This document shows positions 7,373-10,436 of a stretch of DNA of 10,436 nucleotides, one piece after another. The notes beneath the pieces are model-generated. The model did no database searches. It was not told where the DNA came from and worked only from the letters and a program-made list of their open reading frames with translations. The stretch lies in assembly GCA_933822405.4 (NCBI GenBank), contig CAKOGP040001990.1, positions 1,533 to 11,968 of the forward strand, read 5' to 3'. The DNA comes from Cylindrotheca closterium (Eukaryota; Bacillariophyta; Bacillariophyceae; Bacillariales; Bacillariaceae). The position numbers and the translations under genes were made by a program. How positions within the stretch are numbered: the first letter of the stretch is position 1; each line of letters begins with the position of its first letter.

Positions 7373-8992
7373 GATGGTCACAGTGGTCTCCACAAAATCG
7401 GGTTCGTCTTGGGGATCTGGTCTGAACTTGAAGGGGTTGGTTGGATGGGGCAAGGAGATATTCTCACCGTTGGGACCCGTCACATCTTGGTTTGTTAGAA
7501 GCTCATATACACAATCCAAGAAGGGGCGGATAAAGAGACTAGTAGGCCAATTGTCAGGGAGCCAGTCAATAATGTGTTCCTTGAAACCATTGGTCTTTTC
7601 TACCCCCAAGTGCAGTCAAAACTGAGTAAACAATTCAGACCGAGTGGTCGGGTTGGACAGAAAAAGATTAAGCTCTTTCTTGGTCGCTTTGTGGGCCCAT
7701 GCTTGAATGTCAGAAACAGAGGAGGCTGACCATCCTTGAGACGAAGGAGGTGAAGGTCAGCTTCCATTTTGGTGCTGATAGATGGTGGCATGAATTTTCG
7801 GTTGTACTCTTCTTGTTTCAGTTGGTCCAATAGGTAGTTGGAAGAATCAGGATTGGGGATGTTGTGAAGAGGTGGTTGGGGGGCATGTGGATCATCCACT
7901 TCAAAATTAATAGTTGGCAATGTAATATCATTAGGAAGATAGTTAGCCCCATACTGGGATCCTACATCAAGATCCATTACAAAGGGCCCATTCGGATTGT
8001 TCCTCGCTTCTGACTCTATGGAAAGTTCTGCCGATTCCTCCTCCTCGTGGTCATCATCATACTCAAAGTTGACAGATTCTCCATTGTCTTCTGTTTGAAA
8101 ACTAGGATCCAAATTGTCGTTGAGATGGGAGTGGATGTAATTCCTCAGCCCTTCCTGAGATACTTGAGGTGGAAGTTTAGATGGGCATGTCTGGCTGTTG
8201 ATTTGTTGGTTGCTAAGCTTGCTTTCTGGAGCAGAATAATGGGCAAAAAGAGTCTTTGACACAAACTCCTGAAAATCAGCCAACAGAGTGGCTTCCCGAA
8301 GCATTCCAAATGACCCCTTCTTCTTTTCTGTCTTGTTCTTTTCTTCTTCCATGGCAGCAGTGTCTTCTTCTGATCCACTGTCAGGTTCGAAGCCTGGCAT
8401 AATATCAGTAGGGCTAGTGATATGGCTTACAGAGTCCCCAGCTCGAAGGGGATTGGAATGGTGATTAGCTTGGAACACATCAGAGTCTTTAAAGTCAATC
8501 TTGTCAACAGACTAAGCCCTGGCAAAGCAGGGGTCCTTCTTAAAACCTGGTTTTGCGGTTGACCTAAGATGTTGTGAAAGACCTGATGAAGTAAGCTTCC
8601 CTTGTTTGTTGCTATATTGCCCCTTGAAGTTTCTTTTACAGCATAGACACCGTAGTGGAACATCTCCGTATTTGGGCCTCTTGCTTTGTGGTTCAGTATG
8701 GTGGCTTGCCATGACAAAAAAGTGCCATAAGAAGGAGTGCGGGGAGTGATAAAATGCTGATCAATAGCCTTTTTGTCCATGGATTGTGAAAAAAGGACAT
8801 CATGTTGGGATGTGCAGGACAACGATGACCTTTTGGAAGAAAAGGACCTGACAACCAATGTCTCATGGTTGTCATAATGACTCTTGTGTGTCATTTGCCC
8901 CAAAGGAGTGTCAAAAAAAGGGGGCTCCTTGTGAAAAAAAGGACAAGGGACTTTTGGGAAAGACAAGGCATGCCGCAAAAAGGGCAGACCAT
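7373..8992 (-). pseudogene. zinc-finger/transposase-like gene remnant of a multicopy diatom type
   Basis: The ATG at 8990-8992 opens MVCPFCGMPCLSQKSL, a C-x2-C zinc-finger-like start, in one frame. After a T7 run near 8935 another frame looks better. A second cysteine motif (RCLCCKRNF, about 8630-8655, followed by GLSQHL) lies in the frame from ATG 8710-8712. That frame is broken by TAG at 8512-8514 and then reads on through an acidic region (DDDHEEEE) to a helical block STKMEADLHLLRL at about 7740-7775. Further sense (QAWAHKATKKEL, then EHIIDWLPDNWP and YELLTNQ) lies in another frame, interrupted by TGA at 7616-7618. The last block resembles, from memory, a repeated diatom family with Plavaka/CACTA-like transposase features. 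The reading ends at the tandem repeats near 7373, so the catalytic part is missing. It has at least two frameshifts and two stops and is clearly non-functional. Confidence 0.5.
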
Positions 8993-9049
8993 GGGGAATT
9001 TTGGGCAATTTCTTCCTAAAAAGGTCATACCTACTGTTTCAGATGAAGC

Positions 9050-10174
9050 ATCAGTTTCATGAGTGACGGCATGGAGCATAACCCAAAATTTCTGGCTGTT
9101 GCGACGGAACACAGCGCCAGTATGAGCAGCACGTCGGACAAGTTCTTCCTCGATAGAGCGAGTGCCATCATCGGCTTTGAGAAAACCAGGGTCACCGACG
9201 AGTGGAAGTGCAGAATTTTCACGGAAAATATAATCAAGGCGAATTCCACAGTAACCATAGGCAGTACGAGCCCAACTTTCAATGTTTTCCATCATGATTC
9301 GACCATTGCGATTGTTGAACTTTGGGGGATGTGGAGGAAGTGGGTAGGAGTTCCCTTCCATAAGATCTGGGTTTTCATCATAGAATTGACCAATAAAAAA
9401 GGAGATTTGGAACGGTTCCAAGTGCTGGTGTATGGGTTCTTTGAACCAAAATGAGGAACTTCCCATATTTGGAGATGTGATGGATAGTTATTGCTTTGCG
9501 AGCGGTGACTCTGATAGTTGCATTTGCATTGTTGGTATCAGGAGCTCTTTGCATGGATTTGATGTCTTCACAAACTTGAGAAGTGGTTCTGTTGGCAAAG
9601 GAATCAACAGAGTCAAGGCCTTCAACATCGGTCATGTGTTGCATGAGAACGGGTCAAATAAGGAGATCGACTTCACACCAGTTACAAAATTGAATAACAG
9701 CAGCCATTGAGGATGCGATTTTCGTTTTGGCCTTGGAACCATAGCTGCATGTGGAAATTGACCTCCTATATCCAGAAAAGAAAAAGTAGAGGAGTTCTTG
9801 TCATTTCCAACAACATTTCCATTATCATTTACAACAGTATTCCCATTATCATGGTTGTCTTTGGTTGGACCAGATGGACTAGTCCCGGGACATGCAATGG
9901 GACCAGGAGCCTTAGGACCAGGAGCAGTGAGGGCTTTTGTCTTTACTCTGTTCCTATCTTTTGAAGATCGGAGTGCTTTCTTGACAAAATAAAGGGCTTT
10001 AAAGTGGTTGATTTTGTTCTTGTGGCGGGTCGAGGAAGACACAACCCAATTCTTGCTTGTCAAGAAGAAGGGAACCCGGAAGTAGATGTGGCATCCAAAC
10101 CAATTTTGATTGGTCGCTGCATCATCTAGAGGATGGGATCTGCCCAACTTTCCAATCTTTTTCGAAATAAGCAA
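9050..10174 (-). pseudogene. second retroelement Gag-like gene remnant (diatom type)
   Basis: Three minus-strand stretches together read like a diatom retroelement Gag. The first (about 10174-9740) has a Pro/Gly tract made by a short direct repeat at about 9897-9925 and an Asn/Asp/Gly-rich tract. The second frame contains MAAVIQFCNW, then a TGA at 9654-9656, then MTDVEGLDSVDSF and a short helical segment. The third (from about 9466) contains NPDLMEG, PPKFNNRNGR, ESWARTAYGYCGIRLDYIF and WVMLHAVTHETDA at about 9060. In related proteins I recall, a WxRTAYG..GI block is followed by a VTH block and then the capsid helix. Here the reading is lost right after VTHETDA, so the C-terminal half is missing. 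Two frame changes and one TGA mark it as dead. It was probably cut off by insertion or deletion at about 9050. Confidence 0.5.
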
Positions 10175-10178
10175 GGCT

Positions 10179-10436
10179 GGCTCCAGATTTGTTGAGATTT
10201 GGTTGGAACTTTATTAGTGTTCAATGCTGCGGTATGTATTATCCGGAGGAAACTCGCGATCGTTACACGTGCAACGGAACGAGGCTTTTTCGTCATTTTA
10301 CAATAGTCTCAACCTCCACAATAACAACCATCTCCATGCTTGATACAAGGGGTAATTTTGCAGAGATGGCTACTCGATTGTTATCGTTAATGTAAGACAA
10401 AGCGACACCACGATTACGAGTGGACGAACTGAACGA
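10179..10436 (-). repeat. candidate LTR end and primer-binding site of the right-hand retroelement
   Basis: Read on the minus strand, the DNA upstream of the Gag-like remnant contains AATAAA (10210-10215). It then has a stretch ending in CAACA at about 10190, four spacer bases, and TGGAGCC at 10179-10185. LTRs commonly end in CA, carry a polyadenylation signal, and are followed within a few bases by a TGG-initial primer-binding site. The Gag-like frame opens only a few bases later. There is no second LTR in the window to compare with and I could not name the tRNA, so this is suggestive only. Confidence 0.25.

Noticed and set aside
1..10436. tRNA, rRNA, CRISPR array or prokaryotic operon
   Set aside because: No cloverleaf-like, rRNA-like or direct-repeat/spacer structure was seen, and the gene content is that of eukaryotic retrotransposons.

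Overview
The window looks like transposon-packed nuclear DNA of a eukaryotic alga, most likely a pennate diatom. The main reason is a Ty1/copia-type gag-pol relic whose protease and pre-integrase region reads like the CoDi elements of diatoms. There is also a large two-ORF LINE with an apurinic-type endonuclease and several degenerate diatom-type transposon genes. I see no rRNA, tRNA, CRISPR or prokaryotic operon structure. Every coding remnant I can support lies on the minus strand, so the elements are described from right to left. Family assignments rest on motifs and memory of related proteins; no database search was run.

Layout, high to low coordinate. (1) About 9050-10174: a broken retroelement gag-like gene, with a possible LTR end and primer-binding site just upstream of it (10179-10436). 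(2) About 7373-8992: a broken gene with zinc-finger-like cysteine motifs, an acidic middle and a C-terminal block resembling a multicopy diatom transposase-like family. (3) About 6840-7372: a short tandem array of 180-215 bp units carrying a palindromic 24-mer and, on the plus strand, a repeated ATG followed by a splice-donor-like GTAAG. (4) 4763-6565: a copia gag-protease-pol relic kept in one reading frame and broken only by TGA codons. (5) 1-4762: a LINE inserted inside that copia pol. It has a ~130 bp leader, a very long ORF1 and an ORF2 endonuclease that runs off the left edge; the reverse transcriptase should lie beyond coordinate 1.

The LINE is the youngest and best preserved element. 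Its ORF1 is open for more than 900 codons and its endonuclease has no stop. The copia frame happens to read through the leader into LINE ORF1, giving one artificial open frame of 1219 codons. Two +1 frame changes, each at a C-run, separate the three LINE reading frames. They could be decay, homopolymer miscalls, or recoding.
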